The translations under genes were made by a program, and so were the position numbers. 64,000 nt of DNA. Source: Agromyces sp. Marseille-P2726. Lineage in GTDB: Bacteria; Actinomycetota; Actinomycetes; Actinomycetales; Microbacteriaceae. How positions within the stretch are numbered: position 1 is the first letter of the stretch; every line of letters starts with the position of its first letter. The stretch lies in the NCBI RefSeq assembly GCF_902809835.1, contig NZ_CADDWM010000010.1, positions 62,001-126,000 on the forward strand, given 5' to 3'. Of this stretch, positions 47,817-57,174 are shown piece by piece. A model generated the notes under the pieces. The model saw only the letters and a list, made by a program, of their open reading frames with translations, had not been told where the DNA came from and did no database searches.

Positions 47817-50131
47817 GCCCCCATCGACGTGCAGCGGGTGCCGATCGGCTCTGGCCGACGATGGTCACCGTCGTGCTGCTCGTGTTCATGCTCGCGGCCG
47901 CGATGGTGCCGTGGTGGCCGATCTACGAGAGCTGGGCCTTCGTGGTCGCGGCGGCCATCGCGATCCTCGCCGGCTGCGGGATCGGTGTGGCCGGTGCCGC
48001 ATTCCGTTGGCCGGCGTGGGCGGTGGCGATCATGGTGTTCGGCGCCTATCTCGTCCTCGGCGTCCCGGCCGCGGTGCCCGGCCGGGCCATCGCTGGCGTC
48101 GCACCCACCGCGCAGGGGGTCGTCGAACTGCTCGCCGCCACCGCCCTGTCATGGAAGCAGCTCGTGACCATCGCCGTGCCGGTCGGTTCCTACCAGGCGT
48201 TGCTCGTGCCGCCGTTCCTCCTCGGCCTCATCGCCGCGACGGTGACGACCACCATCGCCCTTCGGAGTCGACGGCCGTCGGCTGCCGTCCTCCCGCCGAC
48301 GCTGCTGCTCATCGGCGGGATCGCGCTCGGGGTCGTCCACGACGACCTCGCCATCCAGACTGGGCTCGTGTTCCTGATCGCCGTCGTCGCCTGGCTGGTG
48401 CGGGTCGCGATCGCGAACCGCCGTGCGATCACGGCCGGGCGGCCCGTGGAAGCGGCTCTTGCGGACGCCCGACGGGTGCTCGGCGCGTCGGGAATCGTCG
48501 CGGTCGCGCTCATCGGCGCCACCGCGGCATCCGTCGCCCTCCCGGTGGCCGCCCGCAACGTCGTCCGAGCCGAACTGCAGCCCCCGTTCGAACCGCAGTC
48601 CCAGCAGAGCCCTCTTGCCGGCTTCCGGGCGGCGTTCGAGCGCGAGATCGTCGATGACGTCATGCTCGAGGTCCGCGGGCTCCCAGAGGGTGCAGGCATT
48701 CGCGTGGCGACCCTCGACACCTACGACGGCATCGTGTACTCGGTCGGCGGTGGCGACGGCTCCGCGGCATCCGGACGCTTCACGCGCGTGCCGTACCGGC
48801 TCGACCAGTCCGACGCCGGCCAGGTGGGCGAGGACGTTGATCGGGTGACGCTCGACGTGACCGTGCGCGGATACTCCGACGTCTGGGTCCCGGGGCTCGG
48901 CGACCTCGAGCGGATCGTGTTCAGCGGGCCCCGCGCCGAGGAGCTCGGCGACGCGTACTTCTACAACGCCGAGACGGGAACCGGCGCCGTCGCGCCCGGC
49001 CTGCGAGCCGACGACCGGTACACGGCGGTCTCGGTCGTGCCGGTCGCGGGGGATCGGCTGTCGGAGCTCCGCCCCGGCCAGACCCTGCTGCCCCCGCTGC
49101 CCGAGCTGCCCGTCAACCTCGTGCGCCTCCTCGACGAGTGGGCACCAGCGTCGGGCAGCGCCGGTGAACGACTCGAAGCGGTCATCGCCGGGTTCCAACG
49201 CGAGGGATACGTGAGCCACGGCGTCGACGGACAACCACCGAACCGATCCGGTCACGCCCTCGATCGGCTCGAGGAGCTCGTGACCGATCGACCGATGGTC
49301 GGGGACGGCGAGCAGTACGCCGTCGCGGCTGCCCTGATGGCCCGCCAGATCGGCTTCCCGGCCCGTGTGGTCGTCGGGTACCTTCCCGATCCGGCCCAGG
49401 AACCTCAGGATGACGCGGGGGCCGCGATCGCCTTCAGGAGCGGCCAGCTCCAGGCGTGGATCGAGGTGCAGACATCGGATGGCGCGTGGGTCTCGGTCGA
49501 CCCGAACCCCGATATCGGGAAGGACATCCCCGAGCCCGAGCCCGACGAACCGACGGTGGTGTCGCGACCGCAGTCGGCCCTGCCGCCGCCGGCCGACCGA
49601 ACCCTCGTCGATGACCCGGGATCGGATCCCGACCTCGCGCTCGACCCCCGCGATGACGACATCGAACCCTGGGTGAGCGTGCTCCTCGCGGTGCTCACCG
49701 TCGCAGGGTGGGTGCTCCTCGGCCTCGCCCTGGTCGTCAGCCCGTTCCTCGCGATCTTCGTGGCCAAGCTGCGACGCCGGCGCCTCCGACGGCGCGCCGC
49801 GACGCCGGTCGAGCGGATCGAGGGCGGTTGGCAGGAGTTCGCCGATGCCGCCGTCGACTTCGGGTATCCGATCCGGGCGAACACGACGAGGGCCGAGCAG
49901 GCCGCCACCGTCGGGGGACTCGCGCCGCTCGTGCTCGCGTCCGTCGTCGACCGGGCGGTGTTCGCTCCCGATGGGCCGGCCGACGGCGACGACGTCCGGG
50001 TCTGGGACAGCGTGGACGACCTGCAGGCGCGCCTCGCGGCGCCGCGCAGTCGTCGTGAGCGGCTGCTCGCCGCGATCTCGCTCACCTCGCTCACCGGGTA
50101 CGCTTTCACGCGGAGAGGAGCGACCCCGTGA
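47813..50131 (+). CDS. Transglutaminase-fold membrane protein lacking catalytic Cys and His
   Basis: 772 residues. About six membrane segments in the first 240 residues, a long outside part, a transglutaminase-core-like domain (about 440-570), one more membrane helix (about 620-645) and a cytoplasmic tail. The family core motif around the nucleophile reads GDGEQYA, with Gly499 where Cys is normal. The His position before AW is Gln547 (QAWIEV). The Asp (Asp563 in SVDPNP) remains. The fold-defining PARVVVGY is intact. So it should bind but not cleave or crosslink peptides. Third member of the MoxR-DUF58-transglutaminase trio. ATGA and GTGA overlaps on both sides. Confidence 0.87.
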   Translation: MSPHRRAAGADRLWPTMVTVVLLVFMLAAAMVPWWPIYESWAFVVAAAIAILAGCGIGVAGAAFRWPAWAVAIMVFGAYLVLGVPAAVPGRAIAGVAPTAQGVVELLAATALSWKQLVTIAVPVGSYQALLVPPFLLGLIAATVTTTIALRSRRPSAAVLPPTLLLIGGIALGVVHDDLAIQTGLVFLIAVVAWLVRVAIANRRAITAGRPVEAALADARRVLGASGIVAVALIGATAASVALPVAARNVVRAELQPPFEPQSQQSPLAGFRAAFEREIVDDVMLEVRGLPEGAGIRVATLDTYDGIVYSVGGGDGSAASGRFTRVPYRLDQSDAGQVGEDVDRVTLDVTVRGYSDVWVPGLGDLERIVFSGPRAEELGDAYFYNAETGTGAVAPGLRADDRYTAVSVVPVAGDRLSELRPGQTLLPPLPELPVNLVRLLDEWAPASGSAGERLEAVIAGFQREGYVSHGVDGQPPNRSGHALDRLEELVTDRPMVGDGEQYAVAAALMARQIGFPARVVVGYLPDPAQEPQDDAGAAIAFRSGQLQAWIEVQTSDGAWVSVDPNPDIGKDIPEPEPDEPTVVSRPQSALPPPADRTLVDDPGSDPDLALDPRDDDIEPWVSVLLAVLTVAGWVLLGLALVVSPFLAIFVAKLRRRRLRRRAATPVERIEGGWQEFADAAVDFGYPIRANTTRAEQAATVGGLAPLVLASVVDRAVFAPDGPADGDDVRVWDSVDDLQARLAAPRSRRERLLAAISLTSLTGYAFTRRGATP

Positions 50132-50709
50132 CGTGCCGGATCTGCGGGGCGGAGCTCCCCGAAGACGCGATGTTCTGCGGCGACTGCGGCAGCTCGACGA
50201 GCGCGACCCCCGAGTCGAGGCGCCGATGGGACCCGCGGCCGGGTGACACCACCGCATTCGAGCGATCGTCCCCTCCGAAGAGCGGGGTGATCAGCGTCCC
50301 GCTCGACGGGTTCCATGCCGTTCGGCAGCTCCGGATCGGCGAAGTCGACGAGCCGCGCGCCGGTCGTGACTTCGTCGGCGGGATGCCTCGCTTCGTGCTC
50401 GCCTTCAGCACGGGCGAGACCCGCACGGTGTTCGGCACCGGGCTCATCGGTCGGAAGCCGCTGCCGCAGCCCGGGGAGACGTTCGATCACCTGGTCCAGG
50501 TCGCCGATGAGACGTTGTCGGTTTCGAAGACCCATCTCGAGTTCGGCGAGCACGATGGGCTGCTCTGGATCGCCGACCGCTTCTCCGGGAACGGGACCAT
50601 CGTCCGTCGCCCCGACGACGGCGCCCTGCGATGCGAACCCGGCCGTCGCTACCTCGTCCCACGCGGGAGCCGCGTCGAACTCGCGGAGCAGTTCTTCACC
50701 GTCGTCTGA
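50128..50709 (+). CDS. Zinc-ribbon FHA-domain protein
   Basis: 193 residues. N-terminal zinc ribbon with two Cys pairs (CRICG, CGDCG, about residues 3-20), a linker, and a C-terminal FHA domain (about 95-190) with GRKP, SKTHLE and SGNGT. It should read phosphothreonine marks, with the ribbon as a binding head. GTG overlaps the stop of the previous gene. Together with the FHA protein at 36127 it brackets the block. EccC-like ATPase follows after 111 bases. Confidence 0.87.
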   Translation: MTCRICGAELPEDAMFCGDCGSSTSATPESRRRWDPRPGDTTAFERSSPPKSGVISVPLDGFHAVRQLRIGEVDEPRAGRDFVGGMPRFVLAFSTGETRTVFGTGLIGRKPLPQPGETFDHLVQVADETLSVSKTHLEFGEHDGLLWIADRFSGNGTIVRRPDDGALRCEPGRRYLVPRGSRVELAEQFFTVV

Positions 50710-50820
50710 GGGCGGACGGCCCGGGGCACTCATCCTCCCCAACCGGAGTCGGCCGTGCGCGAGTGAGACCCGAACGGATGACGCAGCGCGCGCCTCTTCG
50801 CCCGGTGGTCGGATGACGGA

Positions 50821-53724
50821 GTGGACCCTGCCCCGCTCCGGGAACCCGCCGCTCCGGCCATCCCACTCTCCCTGCCCCCGCACCCGCCCGCTCCCGCGCC
50901 GGCCGCGTTCCCGCTGCTCGCGACCATCGCGCCGATGGCCGGTGCGGTGGTGTTGTGGCTGGTCACCGGTTCGCCGATCGCGCTGGCGTTCGCCGCGCTC
51001 GGACCGGTCGTCGCCGTCGCCTCGGTGTTCGATGCCCGGCGGCAGGCGCGGCGTTCGAAGCGACGCGGTGCGACCGAGCGCGCATCGCGGCTCGAGGAGT
51101 TGCGGGACTCGATCGCTGCCCGACACGAGGCCGAGCGAGCCGACGCCTGGCGGCGTACTCCGTCGGCCCGCACGATCGTCGAGCGCCAGTCGGTCGACTG
51201 GAGCGACCGCTCGTCGGGGCCGGTCGTGCTGGGGCGTGGCGCGGTGCCGAGCATCCTGCGTATCGACGGGGCACCGGTCGACGAGACCGATCGGGCGGTG
51301 CTCGAGACGGCGGGTCGACTGCTCGACGCGCCGGTGCTCGGCGTGCCGTCGAAGGGCATCGGCATCGTCGGGCCGCCACCGCTCGCCCAGGCGCTCGCCC
51401 GGTCCCTGCTGGTCCAGGTGGCGCACCGCTGCCGTCCCGACGGCGCCGGCGTCGAGGTCCCCGGTACGTCGACATGGGAGTGGGCCGGCCTGCTTCCGCA
51501 TCACGCTCGCGATGATCGTGGTGTCATCCGCGTCGTCGACCCGACGGTCATGATCCCGCGCGGGCCCGACGCCGCGACGATCGCCCTTTCCGACGATCTC
51601 GTGGCACTGCCGCCGGGGCTCGAGACGGTCGTCGTCGTGCACGGACCGCGACGTGCCGTCGTCGAGTTCCGCGGCATCGCCCCTCGGGTCGTGGTGCCCG
51701 AGCTGCTCACCGAGGCCGAGGCCGCGACGTGGGCGCGGTCGGTCGGCGCGGCGGCTGCGCGCGAGGGCCTCCGCCGCGACGACGGTGCACTGTCGGGGGG
51801 CCGCGAACTAGGCGACCTGCCACAGCCCGTCTCATCGCCCGAAGCGCGATCGTCTCTGCGGGCGGCGGTCGGCATGACCGCACGCGGCCCGCTCGAGATC
51901 GACCTCGCCAAGGGGCCGCATGCGATCGTCGGAGGCACGACCGGCAGCGGCAAGAGCGAGTTCCTCCTTGCCTGGGTCGCGGCCATGGCGGCGAGCCATC
52001 GACCGAGCCGCGTCTCATTCCTCCTGATCGATTTCAAGGGTGGCGCGGCGTTCGAGCCGCTCCGCGAGCTGCCCCATGTGGCCGGAATCGTCACCGACCT
52101 CGACGAGGCCGAGGCCGAGCGCGCCGTGCAGAGCCTGCGTGCCGAGCTGCGCCATCGCGAGAGTGTGCTCCGTGACGCACGGGTGCGCGACATCGTCGAC
52201 CTCGGCTCCGACGTCGACCTCGCCCGTCTCGTGATCGTCGTCGACGAGTACCAGGCGATGATCGAGCGCTTCCCCGACCTCGGCACGGTGATCGCCGACA
52301 TCGCAGCCCGCGGGCGTTCCCTGGGCGTGCATCTCGTCCTGGCCTCGCAACGACCGAATGGCGTCGTCCGCGAGCAGGTGACGGCGAACTGCCCGATCCG
52401 CGTGTCGCTGCGAGTGATGCAGCGCGCCGACAGCGTTGCGGTCGTCGGCACCGACGCCGCAGCCTCGATCGGATCCGACACTCCCGGACGCGGCATCGCC
52501 GACGTGGGTGACGGACTTCCCGTGGCGTTCCAGTCCGCAAGGGCGGGCCCGTCGTCGCTCGACAGGATTCGAAGGGCGAACACCGGCGTCCCGGTGGCGA
52601 GACGTCCGTGGGCGGATCCGCTGCCCGACCGACTCGATCCCGCACGGCTCGTCGAGTTCGACGCCGCCGAGCCTGCGCCCGCCGGAACCTGGGGCATCGG
52701 GCTCGTCGATGAGCCCGAGCGGCAGCGGCACGGGCTCGCCGCTTGGACGCCGGCCGTCGAGGGGCACCTCCTCGTCGCGGGTTCGTCGGGCAGCGGTCGC
52801 GCCACCGCACTCGCGGCGGTGGCCTGGGCGGCGGCACGCGACACGAGGGCGGACCCGGTCGTCCAGCTCCACGGACCGCGCAGTTCGCAATGGGACGCCC
52901 TGCACGACCTGCTCGACCAGGTCAGGACCCGAACGGCTCGCGGCGTGATGCTGATCGATGATCTCGACATTCGCTTCCGCGACTGGCCAGACGACTACCG
53001 GGTCGCCGCGATGTCCCTGCTCGAATCCGTGCTTCGCGAGGGCCGGGCCTGCGGCTTCGCGGTGGCGGCGGCGGTCGCACAGCCACATCGACTTCCGTCG
53101 GGCGTTCGCGAGGCGTTCGGCACGACGCTGCTGCTGCGGCAGCCCACGCGCTCGGATCTCCTGCACTCCGGCGGCGTCGGCGAGCTGTGGCGAGCCGGCG
53201 ACCCGGTCGGGTCCGGCCAGTGGCGAGGCCGGCGGTTGCAGATCGTCGCCGCTCCGCCGCCCGCTGGGCACACCGCCGCCGTGATACCGGCGTTCGACCT
53301 CGCCGACACGGCCCGCGTGGTCCTCGTCGTCTCACGATCACCCAAGACGGATGCCGCGACGCTGGGAGCACTCCGCGCGGGCGTGGACCCCATCGTGCTG
53401 GAGCCGACCGGTGAAGCCGCGGCACGAGCAGTGCTCGCCGCCTCCCGAAGCCATGACGACGATCGACTCGTGGTCGTCGGGGACGCCGACGCATGGGCGG
53501 CGAGCTGGCCCCTCGCGGCGCAGCTCAGGGAGGACGCGACGATCGTGGTGCACGGCGGTTCACGTGAGTATCGCGTCCTCGGGTCGGACCTCGGGTTGCC
53601 TCCGCTGCTCGACGACCCCGTCGCACAGTGCTGGGTGATCCCGCGGCATGGACCCGTTCGACGTGCTTGGTGGATGAGTCCCGATACGACTGAAACCGAG
53701 GCGCCAGCCGCGACTCGAAACTGA
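50821..53724 (+). CDS. FtsK/SpoIIIE-type ATPase related to EccC
   Basis: 967 residues. Two membrane helices (about residues 25-70), a middle domain, then ATPase domain 1: Walker A GGTTGSGKSE (about 372-381), Walker B VIVVDEY (about 470-476), and LASQRPNGVV. ATPase domain 2 (about 640-800) has a weakened P-loop, GSSGSGRAT with Arg for Lys, but keeps MLIDDLD. The layout (two helices plus serial FtsK domains) is that of EccC, the motor of type VII secretion. EccB, EccD, EccE, mycosin and WXG100 genes are not near it. A substrate translocase role in the envelope is inferred. GTG start; no upstream in-frame start exists. Confidence 0.88.
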   Translation: MDPAPLREPAAPAIPLSLPPHPPAPAPAAFPLLATIAPMAGAVVLWLVTGSPIALAFAALGPVVAVASVFDARRQARRSKRRGATERASRLEELRDSIAARHEAERADAWRRTPSARTIVERQSVDWSDRSSGPVVLGRGAVPSILRIDGAPVDETDRAVLETAGRLLDAPVLGVPSKGIGIVGPPPLAQALARSLLVQVAHRCRPDGAGVEVPGTSTWEWAGLLPHHARDDRGVIRVVDPTVMIPRGPDAATIALSDDLVALPPGLETVVVVHGPRRAVVEFRGIAPRVVVPELLTEAEAATWARSVGAAAAREGLRRDDGALSGGRELGDLPQPVSSPEARSSLRAAVGMTARGPLEIDLAKGPHAIVGGTTGSGKSEFLLAWVAAMAASHRPSRVSFLLIDFKGGAAFEPLRELPHVAGIVTDLDEAEAERAVQSLRAELRHRESVLRDARVRDIVDLGSDVDLARLVIVVDEYQAMIERFPDLGTVIADIAARGRSLGVHLVLASQRPNGVVREQVTANCPIRVSLRVMQRADSVAVVGTDAAASIGSDTPGRGIADVGDGLPVAFQSARAGPSSLDRIRRANTGVPVARRPWADPLPDRLDPARLVEFDAAEPAPAGTWGIGLVDEPERQRHGLAAWTPAVEGHLLVAGSSGSGRATALAAVAWAAARDTRADPVVQLHGPRSSQWDALHDLLDQVRTRTARGVMLIDDLDIRFRDWPDDYRVAAMSLLESVLREGRACGFAVAAAVAQPHRLPSGVREAFGTTLLLRQPTRSDLLHSGGVGELWRAGDPVGSGQWRGRRLQIVAAPPPAGHTAAVIPAFDLADTARVVLVVSRSPKTDAATLGALRAGVDPIVLEPTGEAAARAVLAASRSHDDDRLVVVGDADAWAASWPLAAQLREDATIVVHGGSREYRVLGSDLGLPPLLDDPVAQCWVIPRHGPVRRAWWMSPDTTETEAPAATRN

Positions 53725-53753
53725 ATCCGCACCGCATCCGGCAGAAAATTAAC

Positions 53754-53799
53754 GATTCGGTCATGATCTCGTGAATCTCGGCTCGCCGTGTGGCAGGAT
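53754..53799 (+). promoter_or_regulatory. Possible operator and -10 before the polyamine uptake operon
   Basis: An AT-rich patch before potD holds an inverted repeat GATTC (53754-53758) and GAATC (53773-53777) around a TCATGA centre. CAGGAT (53794-53799) could be the -10 box. It may be a binding site for the Lrp protein at 35516, but no shared site was proven. Confidence 0.3.
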
Positions 53800-53843
53800 C
53801 TACGCACCCCCAGCACGTGTCTGCGTTCCGAATGGAGTTCCCC

Positions 53844-55058
53844 GTGACCGCTCGACCCCTTCCCGAAGACCCGATGATCCGTTCGCTGATCGCTTCCGCG
53901 CGCAGGGCCCAGTTGAACCGCCGTGCGCTGCTCGCCGGCGCCGGTGCCGGGGCGTCGGCGCTGGCTCTGGCCGCCTGTTCGACCGGGAGCGGTGAGGCGC
54001 GACCGAGCGCGGCGGCCGACAAGTCCTCGAGTGACAAGACGCTCAATTGGGCGAACTGGGCGGCCTACATCGACGAAGACGACGCCGGCAACTACCCGAC
54101 CCTGGTCGCGTTCACCGAAGAGACGGGCATCTCCGTCAACTACGAGGTCGCGGTCGACGACAACAACACGTACTACGGCAAGGTCAAGGACCAGCTCGCC
54201 CTCGGCCAGGACATCGGCGCCGATACCGTGTGCCTCACCGACTGGATGGTCTCGCGCTGGATCCGCCTCGGGTACACGCAGGAACTCGACCACGACAACA
54301 TCCCGAACCTCTCGAACCTCACCCCGTCGTTGCGCGAGCCCGACTTCGACCCGGGGCGCGCCCACTCGATCCCGTGGCAGGGCGGCTTCGCCGGCATCGC
54401 CTGGAACAAGGAGGCCATTCCCGGAGGCCTCGAGAGCGTGTCCGACCTCTGGGATTCGTCGCTCAAGGGCCGCGTCGGCGTGCTCTCCGAGATGCGCGAC
54501 ACCATGGGCTGCATCATGCTCGACAACGGTGTCGACATCTCGGGCGACTGGGGCGATGAGGAGTACTCGGCGTCGATCGAGATCCTGCGGGAGCAGGTCG
54601 AGAGCGGCCAGGTGCGGAACATCAAGGGCAACTCGTACCTGGAGGACCTCAAGAGCGAAGACACGCTCGCGGCGATCGTGTGGTCCGGCGACATCACGGT
54701 CCTCAACGCCGAGGCGGGCGACAAGTGGGAGTTCGCGATCCCCTCGGCAGGCGGCACCCTCTGGAACGACAACTTCCTGGTCCCCATCGGCTCGCCGCGC
54801 AAGACCAACGCCGAAACGCTCATCAACTACTACTACGAGCCCGAGGTCGCCGCCGAGGTCGCCGCCTGGGTGAACTTCATCACCCCCGTCGTCGGTGCCA
54901 AGGAGGCCGCGATCGCGATCGATCCCGAACTCGCCGAGAACCAGCTCATCTTCCCGAACGAGCAGACGCTCTCGACGGCGCACATCTTCCGTTCGCTGAG
55001 CGGAGCGGAGGAGCAGAAGTACCAGGCCGAGTTCCAGAGCATCCTGCTGGGCGCGTGA
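53844..55058 (+). CDS. potD: Spermidine/putrescine-binding lipoprotein
   Basis: 404 residues, substrate-binding protein of a polyamine ABC importer. The N-terminus has a twin-arginine motif (NRRALLAG) ahead of a lipobox ending in LALAAC, so it is probably a Tat-exported lipoprotein. The mature part starts with the family pattern LNWANWAAYID, and has TVCLTDWM and IPWQGGFAGIAWN. GTG 53844 is chosen because GGAG lies 8 bases upstream; earlier in-frame starts have none. First gene of potD-A-B-C. Confidence 0.92.
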   Translation: MTARPLPEDPMIRSLIASARRAQLNRRALLAGAGAGASALALAACSTGSGEARPSAAADKSSSDKTLNWANWAAYIDEDDAGNYPTLVAFTEETGISVNYEVAVDDNNTYYGKVKDQLALGQDIGADTVCLTDWMVSRWIRLGYTQELDHDNIPNLSNLTPSLREPDFDPGRAHSIPWQGGFAGIAWNKEAIPGGLESVSDLWDSSLKGRVGVLSEMRDTMGCIMLDNGVDISGDWGDEEYSASIEILREQVESGQVRNIKGNSYLEDLKSEDTLAAIVWSGDITVLNAEAGDKWEFAIPSAGGTLWNDNFLVPIGSPRKTNAETLINYYYEPEVAAEVAAWVNFITPVVGAKEAAIAIDPELAENQLIFPNEQTLSTAHIFRSLSGAEEQKYQAEFQSILLGA

Positions 55059-56260
55059 CCATGGTCGTACGAGAGTTCGCCGAGCGCGGCGCCGATCTCG
55101 AACTCGTCGGGATCCAGAAGCGGTTCCCCGGATTCACGGCGATCGAGTCCCTCGACCTCACGATCCCCGCCGGTTCGTTCTTCGCCCTCCTCGGCCCTTC
55201 GGGCTGCGGCAAGACCACGACGTTGCGCCTCGTCGCAGGCCTCGAGGAACCCACGCAGGGTCGCATCCTCATCGGCGGCAAAGACGTCACCGCGACGAAG
55301 TCGCACCAGCGACCGGTCAACACCGTGTTCCAGAGCTACGCGCTCTTCCCGCACATGACGGTGCTCGAGAACGTCGCGTTCGGGCTGAAGCGCCGTCGTA
55401 TCGGCGACCCGCTCGGCAAGGCGCACGAGGCGCTCCGACTCGTCGAACTGGATCACCTCGCGCAACGGCGGCCGCAGCAGCTCTCGGGCGGGCAGCAGCA
55501 GCGGGTGGCGCTCGCTCGTGCGATCGTCAACCGGCCCGCGCTCCTGCTGCTCGACGAGCCGCTCGGTGCACTCGACCTGAAGCTGCGCCGGCAGATGCAG
55601 CTCGAGCTGAAGAGCATTCAGGAGGAGGTGGGCCTCACGTTCCTCCATGTCACGCACGACCAGGAGGAGGCCATGACCATGGCCGACACCGTCGCCGTCA
55701 TGAACAAGGGCGCCATCGAGCAGATGGGCGCGCCCGAGGTGCTCTACGAGCTGCCGCGCACCACGTTCGTCGCCAACTTCCTCGGCCAGTCGAACCTGTT
55801 CACGGGCGCGGTGGTGGCGACGACCGGCGCCGCCATCACCGTCGAAGCGGGCGGTTCCCGCATCGTCGTGCCGACCGCACGAGCGCAGCGCCACCAGGGC
55901 GAGGTCACCGTCGGCGTGCGACCCGAGAAGGTTGTGCTCCACCTCGAGGAACCCACGGCGACCCCCGATCGCAACCTTCTCGGCCCGGGTCGGATCATCG
56001 ACGTCTCGTTCTCGGGCGTCAGCACGCAGTACATCATCGAGACGCCCGGACTCGGAACCGTCCTCGTGTTCGCGCAGAACGTCGGCATGGGCCCGGCGGC
56101 CGCCGTCGGTGACGAGGTGTGGGTCAGCTGGGACGTCGAGCACGGCTTCGGCCTCGACGACGATCCCGCCGAGGCCGGCCGATTCCCGGCCGACGCCTCC
56201 ACGCGCTCCATCGCCGTGCAACAGCGCGAAGCGCTCGTCACGGAGCTCGAGGAGAACTGA
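55055..56260 (+). CDS. potA: Spermidine/putrescine ABC transporter ATP-binding protein
   Basis: 401 residues. Walker A GPSGCGKTT (about residues 47-55), Q-loop VFQSYALFPHMTV, signature LSGGQQQR, Walker B LLLLDEPLGALD. The C-terminal TOBE domain includes GVRPEKV. GTG overlaps the potD stop (GTGA); ATG 55061 is an alternative. Energises uptake through PotB-PotC. Confidence 0.95.
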   Translation: MTMVVREFAERGADLELVGIQKRFPGFTAIESLDLTIPAGSFFALLGPSGCGKTTTLRLVAGLEEPTQGRILIGGKDVTATKSHQRPVNTVFQSYALFPHMTVLENVAFGLKRRRIGDPLGKAHEALRLVELDHLAQRRPQQLSGGQQQRVALARAIVNRPALLLLDEPLGALDLKLRRQMQLELKSIQEEVGLTFLHVTHDQEEAMTMADTVAVMNKGAIEQMGAPEVLYELPRTTFVANFLGQSNLFTGAVVATTGAAITVEAGGSRIVVPTARAQRHQGEVTVGVRPEKVVLHLEEPTATPDRNLLGPGRIIDVSFSGVSTQYIIETPGLGTVLVFAQNVGMGPAAAVGDEVWVSWDVEHGFGLDDDPAEAGRFPADASTRSIAVQQREALVTELEEN

Positions 56261-56262
56261 CG

Positions 56263-57174
56263 ATGGCCTTCGCAGCGTTCGCGACGGCGGAGGCATTGCC
56301 GCAGGCACCGAAGCGCAGGAGCCGTATCGCGCTGTTCCTGCTCCTGCCGGGCATCCTCTACCTCGTCCTGTTCTTCCTGACGCCGCTCGTGTCGCTCGTG
56401 CTGACCTCCCTGCAGGCGCCGAGCGAGTTCGGCGACATCGGCCAGTACGACTACGCGTTCAACTGGCAGAACTACGTGGCGGTCGTGGAGGCGTACCTCC
56501 CGCACATCCTGCGCTCGTTCGGCTATGCGCTCGTGGCGACGGTGCTGGCGCTGCTGTTCAGCTACCCGCTGGCCTACTTCATCGGGGTCAAGGCACGACG
56601 CTGGCCGCTCCTGCAGAGCCTGATGCTCGTGCTCGTGATCGCCCCGTTCTTCATCAGCTTCCTCCTGCGTACGCTGGCGTGGAAGCAGATCCTCTCCGAC
56701 GAGTCCTTCATCATCACCTCGCTGAAGGCGCTGTCGCTCATGGCGCCCGACGGCCACTTCACCGGCACGCCGTTCGCCGTGATCTTCGGCCTCACCTACA
56801 ACTTCATCCCCTTCATGACTCTGCCGCTGTACTCGACGCTCGAGCGCCTCGACACCCGGTACCTCGAGGCCGGCAGCGATCTCTACGCGAACGCCTTCAC
56901 GGTGTTCCGCAAGATCACGATCCCGCTCTCCATGCCGGGCATCGTCGCCGGAACGCTGCTCACGTTCATCCCGGCTGCGGGCGACTACATCAACGCGAGT
57001 CGCGACTTCCTCGGTGGGCCCGACACGCAGATGATGGGCAACGTGATCGAGGCCAACTTCCTCGTGCTGCAGAACTATCCTGCGGCCGCGGCGCTCTCGA
57101 TCATCCTCATGGCCGTGATCCTCGTGTTCGTCGGTGTCTACGTGAAGCGCTCCGGAACGGAGGACCTGCTGTGA
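56263..57174 (+). CDS. potB: Spermidine/putrescine ABC transporter permease PotB
   Basis: 303 residues and six membrane segments. The ABC EAA loop that meets the ATPase is seen as EAGSDLYANAFTVFRKITIPLSMPG. GGAGAA precedes the ATG. The stop overlaps potC (GTGA). Confidence 0.94.
   Translation: MAFAAFATAEALPQAPKRRSRIALFLLLPGILYLVLFFLTPLVSLVLTSLQAPSEFGDIGQYDYAFNWQNYVAVVEAYLPHILRSFGYALVATVLALLFSYPLAYFIGVKARRWPLLQSLMLVLVIAPFFISFLLRTLAWKQILSDESFIITSLKALSLMAPDGHFTGTPFAVIFGLTYNFIPFMTLPLYSTLERLDTRYLEAGSDLYANAFTVFRKITIPLSMPGIVAGTLLTFIPAAGDYINASRDFLGGPDTQMMGNVIEANFLVLQNYPAAAALSIILMAVILVFVGVYVKRSGTEDLL

Noticed and set aside
36127-53724. Calling the block a standard ESX/type VII secretion locus
   Set aside because: Only the EccC-like ATPase fits. 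EccB, EccD, EccE, mycosin and WXG100 genes are missing, so the name would overstate the evidence.
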